From Ligula intestinalis (Eukaryota > Platyhelminthes > Cestoda > Diphyllobothriidea > Diphyllobothriidae), in NCBI GenBank assembly GCA_036362985.1, contig JAYGXS010000010.1, positions 4,402,554 to 4,466,553 on the forward strand: DNA of 64,000 bases, in the 5' to 3' direction. The notes beneath the pieces are model-generated. The model saw only the letters and a program-made list of their open reading frames with translations, ran no database searches and was not told the origin of the DNA. Position 1 is the stretch's first letter. Every line of letters starts with the position of its first letter. The position numbers were made by a program, and so were the translations under genes. Positions 21,998 through 34,600 of the stretch are shown here, piece after piece.

Positions 21998-22196
21998 TTA
22001 TGGAGTTATTGTAATTGAACAAGTGTGAGTCAGTCCGAACGAATTTTGCAGATTCTCCACATAATTCAAAGCGTATGCTGATTTGGAAGACGTTATCGTG
22101 AAAACGGGATGAAAAAAGTCTGCTTTCTCCGGCCCAACCTCTTTGGTTTCATATTCTGTGCCACACCCAATGATACCTACAGCTAGGATCCACCTG
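21998..22196 (-). CDS. possible upstream exon, frame uncertain
   Basis: A minus-strand acceptor (ttttattccag) near 22197 precedes a long open frame (WILAVGIIGCGTEYE onward) ending at a TAA near 22000. A second frame, open from about 22148 to 21993, joins the terminal exon at 21918 in phase. I cannot decide between them and do not recognise either product. Confidence 0.25.
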
Positions 22197-22639
22197 GAAT
22201 AAAAACCCCCATCCAAAATCACCGATGGTTGCTCAATATTCAAGGCATGCATGTCACTCTGCTGGTTTCTACACATTGGATAATCATTTGTTAGTGAACG
22301 AGCGTACGCTTATCACCATGGTGAAAATAGACAGGTTGCTGTGTATGAACATCTGCCTCCAGACACATAAGCTCCGTTTGACCTCAATTAAGAAGATAAT
22401 GATAATGGATCTAACAGAGCCACCTGGTGATAATAATGTATTCAGAGTCAGTATGCTTGGGCTACGCCTCACATTTGTGTTAAATTCTTTTACCTGGGAA
22501 ATAAAAAATCACTAAACACAGAGAAAGATGGCGAACTTTTAAGTCAGATGTGCAAATTCCACCGTGTCTTCGTTTGGAAGCAACACTTTGTTTAGAATTG
22601 ACACAACTTACACCTGAGGAGGGAAACGAAGAAATAGGT

Positions 22640-23350
22640 CAATAAATAAATTTTATATTTTAGGCCTGGAGGGCCTCGTGCTTGCCAACTTCGTGCTGTT
22701 ATAAAAATTAATGTAAAGTGGATAAATGCTGCTCATTGTGAGTAATTACACAGGCAGCGGAAATTTTTTGTATGGTAGGCAGATAGTTTCATATCCGCCA
22801 ACATAAAGTTATCGTAAAATAATAGTTAACATCCTCTGAAAACGATGGTGAACTAAGGAGTAAGCAGTGAAATAGTCCTATCATGAAAGCGGAGGCAGAG
22901 TTAAGCGGAACCCTACTTTTAAAAAATGGAACGTGAGAGAAAAGAACCGCTTCCATAAAATTAAAAGGCTGTTTGATAGAATTGTTGCGATACCATTAAA
23001 CAGGACTGTTGATAAGAGCGTATGAGGGTTCGAAACGCTTCTTGTCCTTAGAAAAATCATACAGGAGCAAAAGCTACTATTCACCACCGTAACGCCGCCT
23101 GACTGACAATTAGGTTTACCATCAGGGAAGTTGAACAGGAGGAGGTTATTGTGGAAAACAAGGTCAAAAGGATGAGGGACGATAGAGGTCGCGAAATCAT
23201 CACCGAAATGCTGGAGATGTGACCTTGCGAACTGCAGTGTCCAGCAACAAGCTGGCGAACACAGAAGAACTGACACGAACATCATCAGAGACCGTGAACC
23301 CCATCGTCAGGCTTGTAAACCGGAGAACGGCAATAATGAGGACAAAACAC
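22640..23350 (-). mobile_element. LINE B-type 3' UTR, inverted fragment
   Basis: On the minus strand this follows, block by block, the 3' UTR of LINE B at 36050-36790: the ctccggtttacaagcctgac block, the ggcggcgttacggtggtgaa block, and the terminal hairpin aggccctccaggcct with an AT-rich tail. No coding part remains. Confidence 0.75.
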
Positions 23351-24250
23351 CGCTGCAAAGATCAATCTATAGAGCAGGGGTTGGCAATCTTTTTGATAAC
23401 TGAAAATAATAGTAGGAAGGAGAGCCAAAAAGGAACGATTGTTTTAATAAGAAGATAAGGAAGGCAGAAGGGTATTGGGAGTGGAACAATAGCGCAAAGT
23501 TAACGCTAAAGTGACAAAAAGTCAACCACGAAGCATGCTATCGGTGCGAATAATCAGGTAACTGATTATTGAAGTCCAAGAAAGCGGTAAATTGATCGTG
23601 CGAGAGGGGCAACCAATCAGAGTAAGACAAGATTGAAAACGGGTAGCACGGAATGTGCGCGTAGTATAAATCATTTTGGCAGATGGCGCAAGCGACAGAA
23701 AATGTTAGCGTGCAAGTGCAAACAATGGGAGGTGCGGAAGCCAAGTAAGAGCAAAGTTTAAGCTATATGAGAATTAAACAGGAAGAATCGTTTTTTAAAG
23801 TAAGGTTACATTTCTGACAAATGCAAATTGCACTGGCCGGGAAATTATAAATTTTATCTTCATTCAGCCCTTCAGGAGTAGAGGCAGGAGACAGCTTATG
23901 TGCGAACCCCATTGCGTCAGGCAGCTTGCCGACAATGAGGACAACGCCGTTGGTTACCTTCAGGGAAACTGTATGGCCATGTGGAATACAAAAAAGGTAT
24001 GTTAAAGCATTGTTTTTAAAAGCTCTCTTTAGCTAGAGTATCCCTGTAAAAGTATGAGTTTATGCAGCTTACTACGCGTTAGGAGCTGCACTAAGGAAGA
24101 TAGTAACAGCAACTTAACAGTGCTGAAACTGTTGACTTGGTAAAAGAAGACTTTTTTCTGTGTTGCAGCCCAGACACTCGCAGTGCACGATCTGTCAGGC
24201 TATCTTAACCGACGCCATATGAAGAATTATTGAAAACTCTCAATTCAAGC
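23351..24250. other. no gene recognised
   Basis: Short frames only. No domain, splice structure or repeat relationship was identified. Confidence 0.35.
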
Positions 24251-24299
24251 GATGCGGTTTTTTTCTGTCAAAAAAAACACTGCTGGCTTCTCGGCTTCG

Positions 24300-25120
24300 G
24301 TGCGATTGCACAAACTTAATGGTCCAAAGACAGCTTGCACGGAATGGCGACGGTTTCGTTTTCCGTTGTGGAAAATGTCACAGGAGAAAATCTATAATGT
24401 CGAACTCCATGTTTTTTAACAGCCACTTAAGCTTGAGCAAGCTGTTTGGAATATGTTTGACCTTTGTGTCGGGCAAGACTGTCAGAGAGGTGACGTCCGT
24501 CTGCGGTGTGGCCCAAAGGAACGCTGGATACTGGTTCGCACTGTATCGAAACTTGTGCTCGCATGCACTCCGTAGGCATGTCGTAACAGTAGGCAGCCCA
24601 GGAGTAAAAGTGCAGGTAGATTAATTCCTCATAACAGGCCGAAAGTACAACAGAGGCCGACGGAAGCGGCAACTTTGGATAATTGTGATGTACGACACTG
24701 TTCGTAAGAGAGGCGTGGTGGAACAGTTCAACAACCGCAAGCATAACGCCCTGACGGCAGTTATCAGCAGAAGAGTTGCCTATGGGAGCGAAATAACAAC
24801 GGACTACTGGTAAGGTTACGGTGATCTGGAGGACCTGTCCATGGGCTATAAGCATAAAAAATTAACCACACCAAGTGGTTCGTACATCCGGAAACCAGAT
24901 GCCACACGAACGCTGTCGAGGCTTATTGGAGCCGCCTGAAGCGTGGGCTGCGACAATGTGGACCGGTACGCTGAAGAGTGATCTGGGCACACGCTGAAGA
25001 GATTCAGTACCACCTATGGTTTCAAATAGGGGTAGGTGACATACCAGGAGCCTGGGAAATTTTCTGCCACCATATTCCCGAACTGTACAATGTGGATGAG
25101 GCAGAAGGTAAGGGTTATCC
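24300..25120 (+). pseudogene. Merlin-type (IS1016-like) DDE transposase relic
   Basis: Plus-strand frames 24319-24624 and the following pieces encode a zinc-binding start (FRCGKCHRRKSI), a helix-turn-helix-like stretch, and the DDE core: VQVD near 24615, GRKYNRGR, TTDYW near 24800, and HTNAVEAYWSRLK near 24905. This order and the last motif are characteristic of Merlin transposases. A stop directly follows the first catalytic Asp, another follows TDYW, and the frame shifts later, so it is inactive. The C-terminal remnant runs to about 25120. Terminal inverted repeats were not located. Confidence 0.75.
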
Positions 25121-25619
25121 TGTCACTAATGATATTTGTTATTTAGATGAGAACCGTGAGGCGTGCAAGCAGAGGGTAGACAAGCGGCTGCCTGCAAACC
25201 AATTTCTGTCTTTTCACGAAATGGCAAATGCAGACCAGGAGGAGACGCGTGGCGGACACGCAGCGGCAGTTAAAAATCATTATCCCTCCAATGTTTTGCA
25301 ATGTGTAGATGAGAGCAGCGGAATCTGCTAGGCGAGGCCGAACGAAAGCCTGCGCGCAAACCATCTGCTCCATGTTAATGAACCCCCAGATATAGAAAGT
25401 CAAAGAACGAGTGCCAGCGATATGCACGAAACAGAAGCGTATGTACTGCTGACCGATTTGAAGGACACGAATTATATGACGGAGGTGAATGCAGGTTGGC
25501 ATATGGAGACGGAAAAAAGGAGGCCTTAGGAGAACAGGACAAGAAGACTACGCCGAAGATTTAAAAAAGTATGTAAAGCATCGCTTGCGTTGAAGGTAAA
25601 TTTACTAAGGTCAAGTAAT

Positions 25620-27920
25620 CGCTTTGCATTCCGTGGTCTTGTTTTTGTTTTCCCTTGGCTACCAGATGCAAAGCATTCGTGTTAAGCTATACTTAAAAAA
25701 ATGTCCCGGATCACTGGCAAGCATGATAGAATCAAAGGTGCTCCTGAAGTTCAGTCGAAAATCTGCGCAGAAGGATGGTCGCAAACACTTTGGCGGCTAT
25801 GTCTATGAGGTGAATATCGCGTTAATTTGACAATAATGGCGTGTCTCCGCTCTTTGGTACCGGTAAGGTAATGGACAGTGACCAGTCAGTGGAGATGACT
25901 TCAGTAGTTCATATAGTCAAGTACAGCCGGTGTAGTGAGTTCATCAAAGCAAAGCAATAAATTTTGAAAGCTTCTGCTGGGATACCATCTTCACAATCAG
26001 CCTTTTGAACGTTCGGTCGTTGGAATACCGACTGCAGTTTAGTTCTCGTAGTTTGCTCGCAGCCACTATGGTCTGGAACTGCAGTTGATAGCTGTAGGCT
26101 TGCAGGTGAACGTGTAGGTGGTTCCGGTAGCTCACTAAAGCGCTCTAGCCATCGATCGATTTATCCAGCGATATCAGTTATCACTCGACCCAACTTACCC
26201 CAAACGGTAGTGCAAGGGGTGGAAGTTACCCGAGTTTCAAACTGATTCCATGGAGCCAGTTGACTAGGCCCAATGGTTTTGACGGCCGCATCTTCTTGAT
26301 CGCGTAGTTTCACATTTCATTGAGCGGTTGTTATCGGAGGTCGACAGCCGAGCGATTGTGGCTTGTGCCGGGAGGTGCAGGGTGGGTGTGGAGATCTAGT
26401 TTTTTGACGGTACAATCTGTTGTTGAAAGCCCGAATTCAGCGCCCAATGTGGCACGTATGTCAAGTGTGGCCACTCAGTATGGGGCGAAGTTTGGTTATG
26501 GACGTTATGTGTATGTTTGATGTGAACAGCGAATTGATCTCTGATCCGTGCAGGGAGACTTCTATTGAAGGTAACAGTGGTTTCTCGATTTGACAGTGCC
26601 ATAACGTTGACACGTTTTGGGTGCATATTTTTATTCCATGGTCTTGTTGTTACATTTCCTTGGCTACCAGAAGCAAAGCATCCGTGTAAGTCGATAGTTA
26701 AGGAAGTGCACCGGATTACTGGCAAGCGCGATAGAATCCAAGGGTGGTCCTCAAGTGCAGTTGAAAATCTGCGGAGAGAGACGGTTGCAAACACTTTGGC
26801 GACTGTATATATAAGGCGAATACCGCAGTAATTTGAGCATAATGGCATGTCACCTCACTTCGGTAGCGGTAAGGTAATGAACAGTGACCATTCAGCGGGG
26901 ATGAGTTAGGTAGTCCATATAGTTAACTACAGCCAGTGTGCTGAGTCCGTCAAAGCAGAACAATAAGTTTTGAAGGCTTCTGCTGGGAAACCATCTTTAC
27001 CCGCAGCCTTCCGAACGTTCAGCAGTTGAGATACCAATTGCAGTTCAAATCTCGTAGGTTGCTCGCAGCCACTATCTTATGGAATTCCAGTAGATAGCTG
27101 TGGGTCCGCAGGCAAACGTATAGGTGATTCCAGTAGCTCACTAATTCGCTCTAGCCATCGATCGATTTTTCCAGCGATATCAGTTATCACTTGACCCGAC
27201 TTATCCCGAACGTTAGCACAAGGAGATTTATATTTGCCAGCTGCTTTACGCAAAAGTTAAAAGAGCTGGTGGAAGTCACCCGAGTTTCAAACTGAGTCCA
27301 TGGAGCTAGCTGACTAGGCGCAAGGGTTCTGGCGGTCGCATCTTGTCGATCGTGTAGTTTGACGTCTGATTGAACGGTAGGTATCCAAGTATGACAACCG
27401 AGCGATTGTAGCTTGTGCCGAGAGATGCAGGGCCGGTGTGGAGTTCTAGTCCTTCGTCGGTAAAACCTGTTGTTGCAAGCTCGAATTCGTCGCGTAATGT
27501 AGCACGTCTCTCAAGTATGGCAAGTGAGTATCGGGCGAAGTTTGGTTATCGACTTTATGTGCAGGTTCGATGCGAACAGCAAATCGATCTCTGATCAGTG
27601 CAGGGAGACTTTCGTTGAACGCTACAGTGGTTTCTTGATTTGAAAGTGCCGTAACGTTGAGACGTTTGGCGCGCAGTTTCTTACTGTGATTCAACAATCG
27701 GAGCTCAAAGCGGGCACGGACAAGTACATGATCTGATCCAAATTTCGCACCTCCAAACGATCGACTGTGGGACACGTAGGTGGCCCACCTCGAGCGTACT
27801 AAGATATAAACTATGAGGTTTGACGTGCGGCCATCGCTTGGACAACATGTTTGCAACTGCTGATGGGGATGTGTTGGAAACGAGTGTGTATAATGCTGAG
27901 AAGATTGTAGTCAGCAAATG
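25620..27920 (-). mobile_element. RTE-like LINE relic containing a 1-kb tandem duplication
   Basis: On the minus strand, 27856-27446 encodes the end of an endonuclease (RWATYVSHSRSFGG, GSDHVLVRARFEL). 26848-26760 encodes the RTE reverse transcriptase signature region (NYCGIRLIYTVAKVFA). The linker between them (ALSNRETTVTFNRSLPARIR) occurs twice, at about 26610-26540 and 27650-27580, because about 25630-26640 is repeated at about 26640-27680. Copies are diverged and full of stops. Confidence 0.7.
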
Positions 27921-28099
27921 TTATCAATCGTTATCCTTTGCCGCAATGTTCGCCCAGTCCGTATTTTCTGATGATTTGTCTCGGTCTTATCCCACGGGCC
28001 ACTCCTGGCATTCCAGTATCCAGTGACGAAGAGCTAGTCTGTAGGGGGTATCCTGACCACTGTAATTGAGAGGCGTTCATAGAACGCAGTTCTAACTCT

Positions 28100-29900
28100 C
28101 ACGCGCTTGCAATGCTGCGACAAAAAACGGCAACCACACACATAACTGGTATTGTGCTGTCAAAGCGGGCTGCGGAAATCCGCTCTGTAATGGGCGAGGT
28201 CACTGAGATGTAATTTTGTAATTTATCACTTATTCCCCACTGGACCAACGGTGAGCGCGAGTAAGTTGCGGGGTATTCGCTGACCCTTTGCGAGGTCACT
28301 GAGGTACATCTTTTTTTACATTATAACTTACACCCCACTGCATAAATAACGGGTTATCAATCCTGAGAGGAATGAACGGACCCTCTGTGAGCCAGTAGGC
28401 AAGGAGATAACTGGACGTCCCAGGCGCGCTCGTGACCATCGCTAGAGAAGACGAGCAGATGGTTATATATGGTATGGTTCGTAAGTTACGCACGATTGTT
28501 TCCTTCTGGATGGTACGGTGCGTTTTTCGAATTTCGAGGAGCTCGTAAACATCTTTCGCGAGCAGTGAATCAAATTTACAACTGGAAGAAATTATGTACG
28601 CCCAACAACTATTCTATATCCGGGTTATGACATAAGCCACCAATGCAGCGCATTGGCTAAACAGGAGAGCGGCCTGCACCTATTAAGTGAAATTGTCAAT
28701 TATGACAAGGATGCATTCAACTCATCGGAAGGAGATGGGGAGGTGACCAGTGATGTCAAGCCTAACGCGTTTGCCTGGGAACCCAGCTGTGGGGTTGCAG
28801 GAGGTCGATGGTTAGGTGATTGGAACGAGACGCAAACTGGTCAACCCCGCCAAAAATGGAGGACATACGAACGTAACTGTGGCAAAACGTGAGCGTGCGG
28901 CTTGCTCTGTACGTCGTTGGTCACAATGCCCCAACTCTGTGTGGAGGTCTGTTAGGATAGCTGCGACGAGGCAGATAGTACGACCGGGTGTACTTGATGG
29001 GAATGAGGCTTTCTAAAGAACAATGCATCGCGTTCGACCAAGAGATCATTCAACTGATTCAAGAAGAGGCGGGCGTTCATACTAGACCCTTGTATCTCCT
29101 GCACACTAGGTTTCGGCTGTCCTTCGACCAAGTGGCGACAGATAATGGCGGTGTAGGTATCACTACTTTGTGAATTGAACCATTCGTATTGGGCGGTTGC
29201 GTAAACGGGAGGGCACGCGTTTATTCGGGGGGAATTAAGCTCGTAACGGTAGGGGAAGGTGGACGAGCAAGAACATTAGTGTTCAAGTGAGATCCATGGG
29301 ATTCTTGAGGGAGTGAACAGATATTAAGGCGCGGTTGTCATTGCGCAAAGACCTTGCCATCCAGGAGGGTATTACACTGCCGAATGAATAAAACGATCGG
29401 TAGATGTTCCCTAACGAATATGCAATAATACCGCTGAGGCTTATTAATGGTATTGCTGGTGAAATAAATTGGGTACTCGACGCCAGTTGTATCGGCTTAT
29501 GGTAGCACAGCACCTATTGTGAAACCGCTGGCGTCGGTATCCGCTGTAAAATACAGGGCATCCTTGTCGAGGTTAGGAAGTGCCAGCAGGCGTTACATGC
29601 GCCCTCCCATTCCGCAGACCATGTGAAAACGCGTCCTTTCTCCGTAAGTATATGAAGAGGACTATCGATGTGCATAACTTGTCGAATGAAACGATGGTAA
29701 TAGAGACGGAAACCGAGGAAGCTTCTTTATTCCCTATGATTGGTAGCAATAGGCCAAGTACGAATAAGTTAGGGTAAAATATGTCCGGGCGATACATAGT
29801 GGAGCGTTTAACGTGAGAAAAGCATCACCTAGTGCCTAAAGCACTAGCCGTAAGTCGTTGTTAAGTTCCTAAAAGTACGACCGAACACCAAATTGTCATC
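28100..29900 (-). mobile_element. Gypsy-like pol relic
   Basis: On the minus strand, around 29570-29480, a reading with TADTDASGFTIG matches the start of a Gypsy RNase H. Further downstream, around 28440-28380, WDVQLSPCLLAHRGSVHSS resembles the integrase C-terminal region. Frames are heavily broken. The interval 28195-28390 also contains a roughly 98-bp tandem duplication (gcgaggtcactgag repeats). Confidence 0.5.
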
Positions 29901-29949
29901 TAGATAGACAAGAACTTTGAAGGAGATGCGAGTGCACAGAACTCGGAAT

Positions 29950-31600
29950 CAGTTTGACTTTTTCGGACTCCACGGTGTATAGTCGTTTCGGGATTTCACG
30001 CTTCTGGACACTCTCGCGGACTCCAGATATTAAGCATTGGATACTATTCAACAATCTCGTCATCGTGGAATTTTATTCTGTTGAAATTCATCAGAAGACG
30101 GAATCAAACAGGAATTTTTTTCTCAAGTCGTTGAACTGAAGTCGCAGCCTACAAACAAACCAGCGAAAACAGTCTGAAACGACCAAGTTACAAGGATCTC
30201 AAGCCTTATTGAAGATAAGCAGTTATTCAAGACCTCGAAGATCTACAAATGGCTGAGTCGTTCCTGAATATCCTGCATATTGTTTATACATATTTGAAAA
30301 TGCTTCTAAGCAATAAGGCGTATTATTTACTCAGTCTGCTTCAAATATTTGCAATACTCTACACACTGTCGGAAGATTTTCGTTATTTTGAATATCAGTC
30401 AACACACTACGTCACAGTCGCAAAGGCAAATTTAACATCTTGAATTTAATCGTTTAGCTATAATGGAAGAAGCCGCACCTTACAATATCACAGTCGATAT
30501 TTCCCACGCTCCTCCTAGGACAGTTTTGCATCGATATTCCCCGTCATTTTCGGCCAAGGAAATTGTGGCTGAAACCGTACGTGTAGAATTTCTTTCTGCG
30601 TCTCTGGAATTATTTTTCTCGCGTGGAAAATCGTTTGAAGTCGGAATTTAAGAAGATTTTGATTTCCAACCAATTTCTACTGAAACGCAACTTCTTCAAA
30701 CCGACAGATTCGCAACAAAATTACGGCATAGTAAAAGACATTGTCAAGATCCGAATATTCTCGAGACCTTCAAAGGCTGAATCATTTCCCAATATTGAAT
30801 ACATTTTTACAAATAAATTTAAAGTGCTTATTAACAAATAGCTACAGTATTTGTTAAGTTAACTCTGATTATTTGTCGTACGACAGTCTGAAAATGTAGA
30901 GGCTATATCACTACAAATATACAAAACGTCTTGGCAAATACACAATGGAAAACTTTCTAAGGTAAGCTAACTGCTAGTAAGTGATTTACTAGACTATTCT
31001 AATGGAAAAATTGTCAAAAGCGGTATATGACGATGCAGATTATAAATGATACAGCTCACTTAGATCCTTCACGGTCCTAGCCGGCAGTATTCAATCGGTC
31101 GACTTGCCAAATGATGACTCAGTGAAGATCAGGATCCAAGTTTGTTGGGTCGTGCTTGTGAAAATCGAGGAAATTCTCGTTTGCAAATTGTTGCTGGATA
31201 TTCCTGAGCCCGAGAATGATCACCAGAGAGGTGTCGTTGAAGGGCAAAGTAAACAGCGGCAGGTGAAGAGAGAATTGAGCTATGGAGTGTGTTTACCAAG
31301 ACAGTTGCTGGCACGCATCAAAACCGAGAACGTGCTTGTGTGTTATTTTTGAGTTTAAACAAAACTGGTTATTGATAAGTTAAAAAAACGCATACGTTGA
31401 GCCAAGAGCCCACATAACTCCCCCACCAGAGCGTTGGATGGTTACAAACGCTCGACAAAAAAGGATGTACAAAAAGGTTAAACAACAAAAATCAGATAAA
31501 CTGGTTTTTTTTTTAACGTAATAATTAATACAGTTTGTTCAACAATTTTTAAGGGCTTTTAACAACCAAATGCGGTAAAATCCTATAGGCTGAGTTTTTA
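29950..31600. other. AT-rich block without a recognisable gene
   Basis: Short AT-rich frames. Parts near 30080-30330 and 30630-30840 resemble each other loosely (for example aatggctgagtcgttcctga against aaaggctgaatcatttccca), suggesting an old duplication of about 520 bp. No domain is visible. Confidence 0.35.
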
Positions 31601-31638
31601 TAGACCTTTTCACATTTAAATCATATATCCATCAAATT

Positions 31639-34600
31639 ATGAGAACAAAAATTACAGCTCATCGTAGCATATCTGCTCCCAGACCCAAGCGGTGTTTGAC
31701 CACACCTACTAGCCAATGCCTTGATATCAACATGCAGCCCACTGTCAAGGCTAAGCAAATTGATTTATCTGTATTACAGAACTGTAATGACTTCATGCTG
31801 AAGTTTGGATCTGTTGTGTCAATACTAGGGAACCTCTTTGAAGGTCAGTTATCCTATGTTCATTCCCAAGACTGCAAAAAGCTGGACTCCCTCGTCCATC
31901 TAATAACCGCGGAAGCCTTTGATAGACAAAAGCGTAATTATAACTTTATACTTAAAAAACGCTTCCACACTTAGCCGCCCTTTTGATATTGCAAGAGATT
32001 TTCTATGCTTGGGCGGGTTCAACTACAAAATTTCGAAGCAAAGCGCCTCCATTCGCGTAACAAGAATCCGCCCATGCTAGTTTACTTGTTTTCACCGATC
32101 GAAGTGGACTCAATCTTTGCACAACGAGGTTGCATTTCTCGATTTTTGGAAATGACTAAAAGTTTCCTCTGCCGAGATCTTACACCAATGAAGCGAAGAA
32201 ATGCGGCTGTCCACTCAAATAGACCAATGACTTCTCCGCCTACTGCTCATAAGTCTGGTCGTAGATCCAATAGGGTCAATGCAAACGCTAATCCTCTACC
32301 CCGGATATCTGGTACTACACCTGCTAACGTAAGTACACCCGTCATCCCTGCCCCCCGGATGTGTAGTCATAGTCCCGTAACCATCAGTACACCTGCTATC
32401 CCTGCCTCCCGAATGTCTAGTCGTAGGCCCATAAACATGAGTGCACCAGTTAGCCCATCCCTCTCGATGTCAGGACCTGCAAGCCCCGCCGCTCCACCAT
32501 CTACTGCGATTACAACTAGTCTGAATACATTCTCTTTCCAACGATCGATCAATTCCGTTGCCTTTAACTCTGCAACAAGCTCATCAAGAATGCCGCAAAC
32601 ACCGTCGAAAGCATTTAGGCCGAGCGCTTCCCCACCACAACCCAGCTCATCATTTGACCATGGGAGTCATATTATTCCCCCGTAGAATGCGTTATTGAAC
32701 ACGCCGGGCCCGAACCACGAAAAATTTAATTTGCACGGCAGTAACCCAAACTGATATAGTTTTAAATCTAATCGGAGTTGCCGTACAGGACATTCACTGA
32801 TTAAGACCACTAGTCCTTACGCGAGCGGCCCAACACTAATTTTATGTCACAGTTCCCCCCTTTCAGTTCCTTTACCCATCGTCTACCACCCAAACCTGCT
32901 AACATCTGCATGTCTTCTCGCCTCCCTCCATTCCACCCAAATGCCAAAGAAGCTTATTGTGGTTTATCCTCTCCTCATTCTTCCCTACCAGAAAGCGAGG
33001 CCCCTAAATATCTCAGAGAATTTGAGCCATCCATTGTTGGCTACCCATATACAAATAGCTCCATACCCGTCAGTACTTATTCCCCAAATAACAATGGCCT
33101 ACAGTTTGCCTATCCACCTCCTATTTCTTTTCTATGAATAACGATAGCCATAGTCCTGCCACTCGAAGTACACTAGATGTCATAGTGCTTAATGCCAGGT
33201 CCGTTATAAATAAAATGGCTCAACTTCGAGCTATTGCTTTCGAGATGATGCCCGATGTTATATGCATAACAGAATCTTGGACCCATCCAAGCATTTCTGA
33301 CTCCTCCCTTATCACAGACGAGTATGATCTCTATGGTCATGATCGCATAAATAAGCGTGGTGGTGGTTATCTTCTCTATATTAGAACGTCATTTAGGCAC
33401 TTTCCGTTTTATTTAAATAGCTCGTCCTTCTCTGGAAATTACTGTTTCGCTTCTATTATCCTGTCGCCCCGGCAACAGGCGATTATCGGATGTGTATATA
33501 ATCCTCCTAACTCTTCATCTGAAGAAAATGCAAATTTGTGTGAAATATTCAAGTTTATTTCAGAATCCACTTTTGAAGTTAAAATTTTTGCTGGAGATTT
33601 TAATTTTCCTGCAATCGACTGGCTTTCAATTTATTGTCAACCTAGATTTCAGCCTTTCCTAGATACCATTAATTTTTCTAACTGACCTCAACTGGTTAGT
33701 TCCCCAACAAGACAGAATCATATCCTAGATGTGATTTTATCAAATGGCATTGCCCCTCTCTTCGTTGATTTTATGCAAGACATCTTCCAAAGTGATCACA
33801 CATTAATTTACTTTTGTCTTCCACTTCCTTCTACGGAAAAGGCTAGTGCTGGTCGTACCTATCATGCTTATGACCTCGCAGACTTTAGCTTTATCAACAA
33901 TTTTCTTGAATTATTAGACTGGCAGTCTCTCCTCCACAAACGACGCTGCATATCTTGCTGAACTCATGTCGGTCGTTTTTTTATAAAATGCTGGAATTTG
34001 CGCCCACTAAAATTGCGAAACCCTACGCACCAGAATTGACCGTCCTTCGTTTTCTTTTGTCCCGGCTAAAGAAATTGAGGAAGCAGCTGAAAGATCGATC
34101 TAGTAGTTCGCTGTTTGTGCATCTAAGGATCGCCGAGATCTTCGAATTAGCGTCCAAGATTCGTCTTGCGCGTGACCAGCACAGGGAATTTTGCGCCCTG
34201 AGCGAGTCAAACTCTGCGAAATCGGTTGCAAAACTGTTTCCTCGTAGGTCCTCCGCAAAACGAGGAATTGAAATAGCCCCATTGCTTAATGAAAATAAAA
34301 CATTCGTACTCGATGAGTCTGACAAGGCTGAAATGTTATATGCTTTCTTTGTAAAGCATTTTATGACAGAATCCAAACCGGTCCCATCATTTCAACCATA
34401 CTCAGACAATACTCTCGGAAACATTGATTTCTCCATAGAATTAATTCGAAAGAATATAATTTGTCTAAAAAACTCGCACTCTTCGGGAATTGACAGTATT
34501 CCCAACTCAGTTATCAAAAGAGTTTCGACCTTTCCCAAATTACTTAGCCATATATTTTCAGTCTATCTCTCAAATGGTTTCTTTCCTCACACATGGAAGA

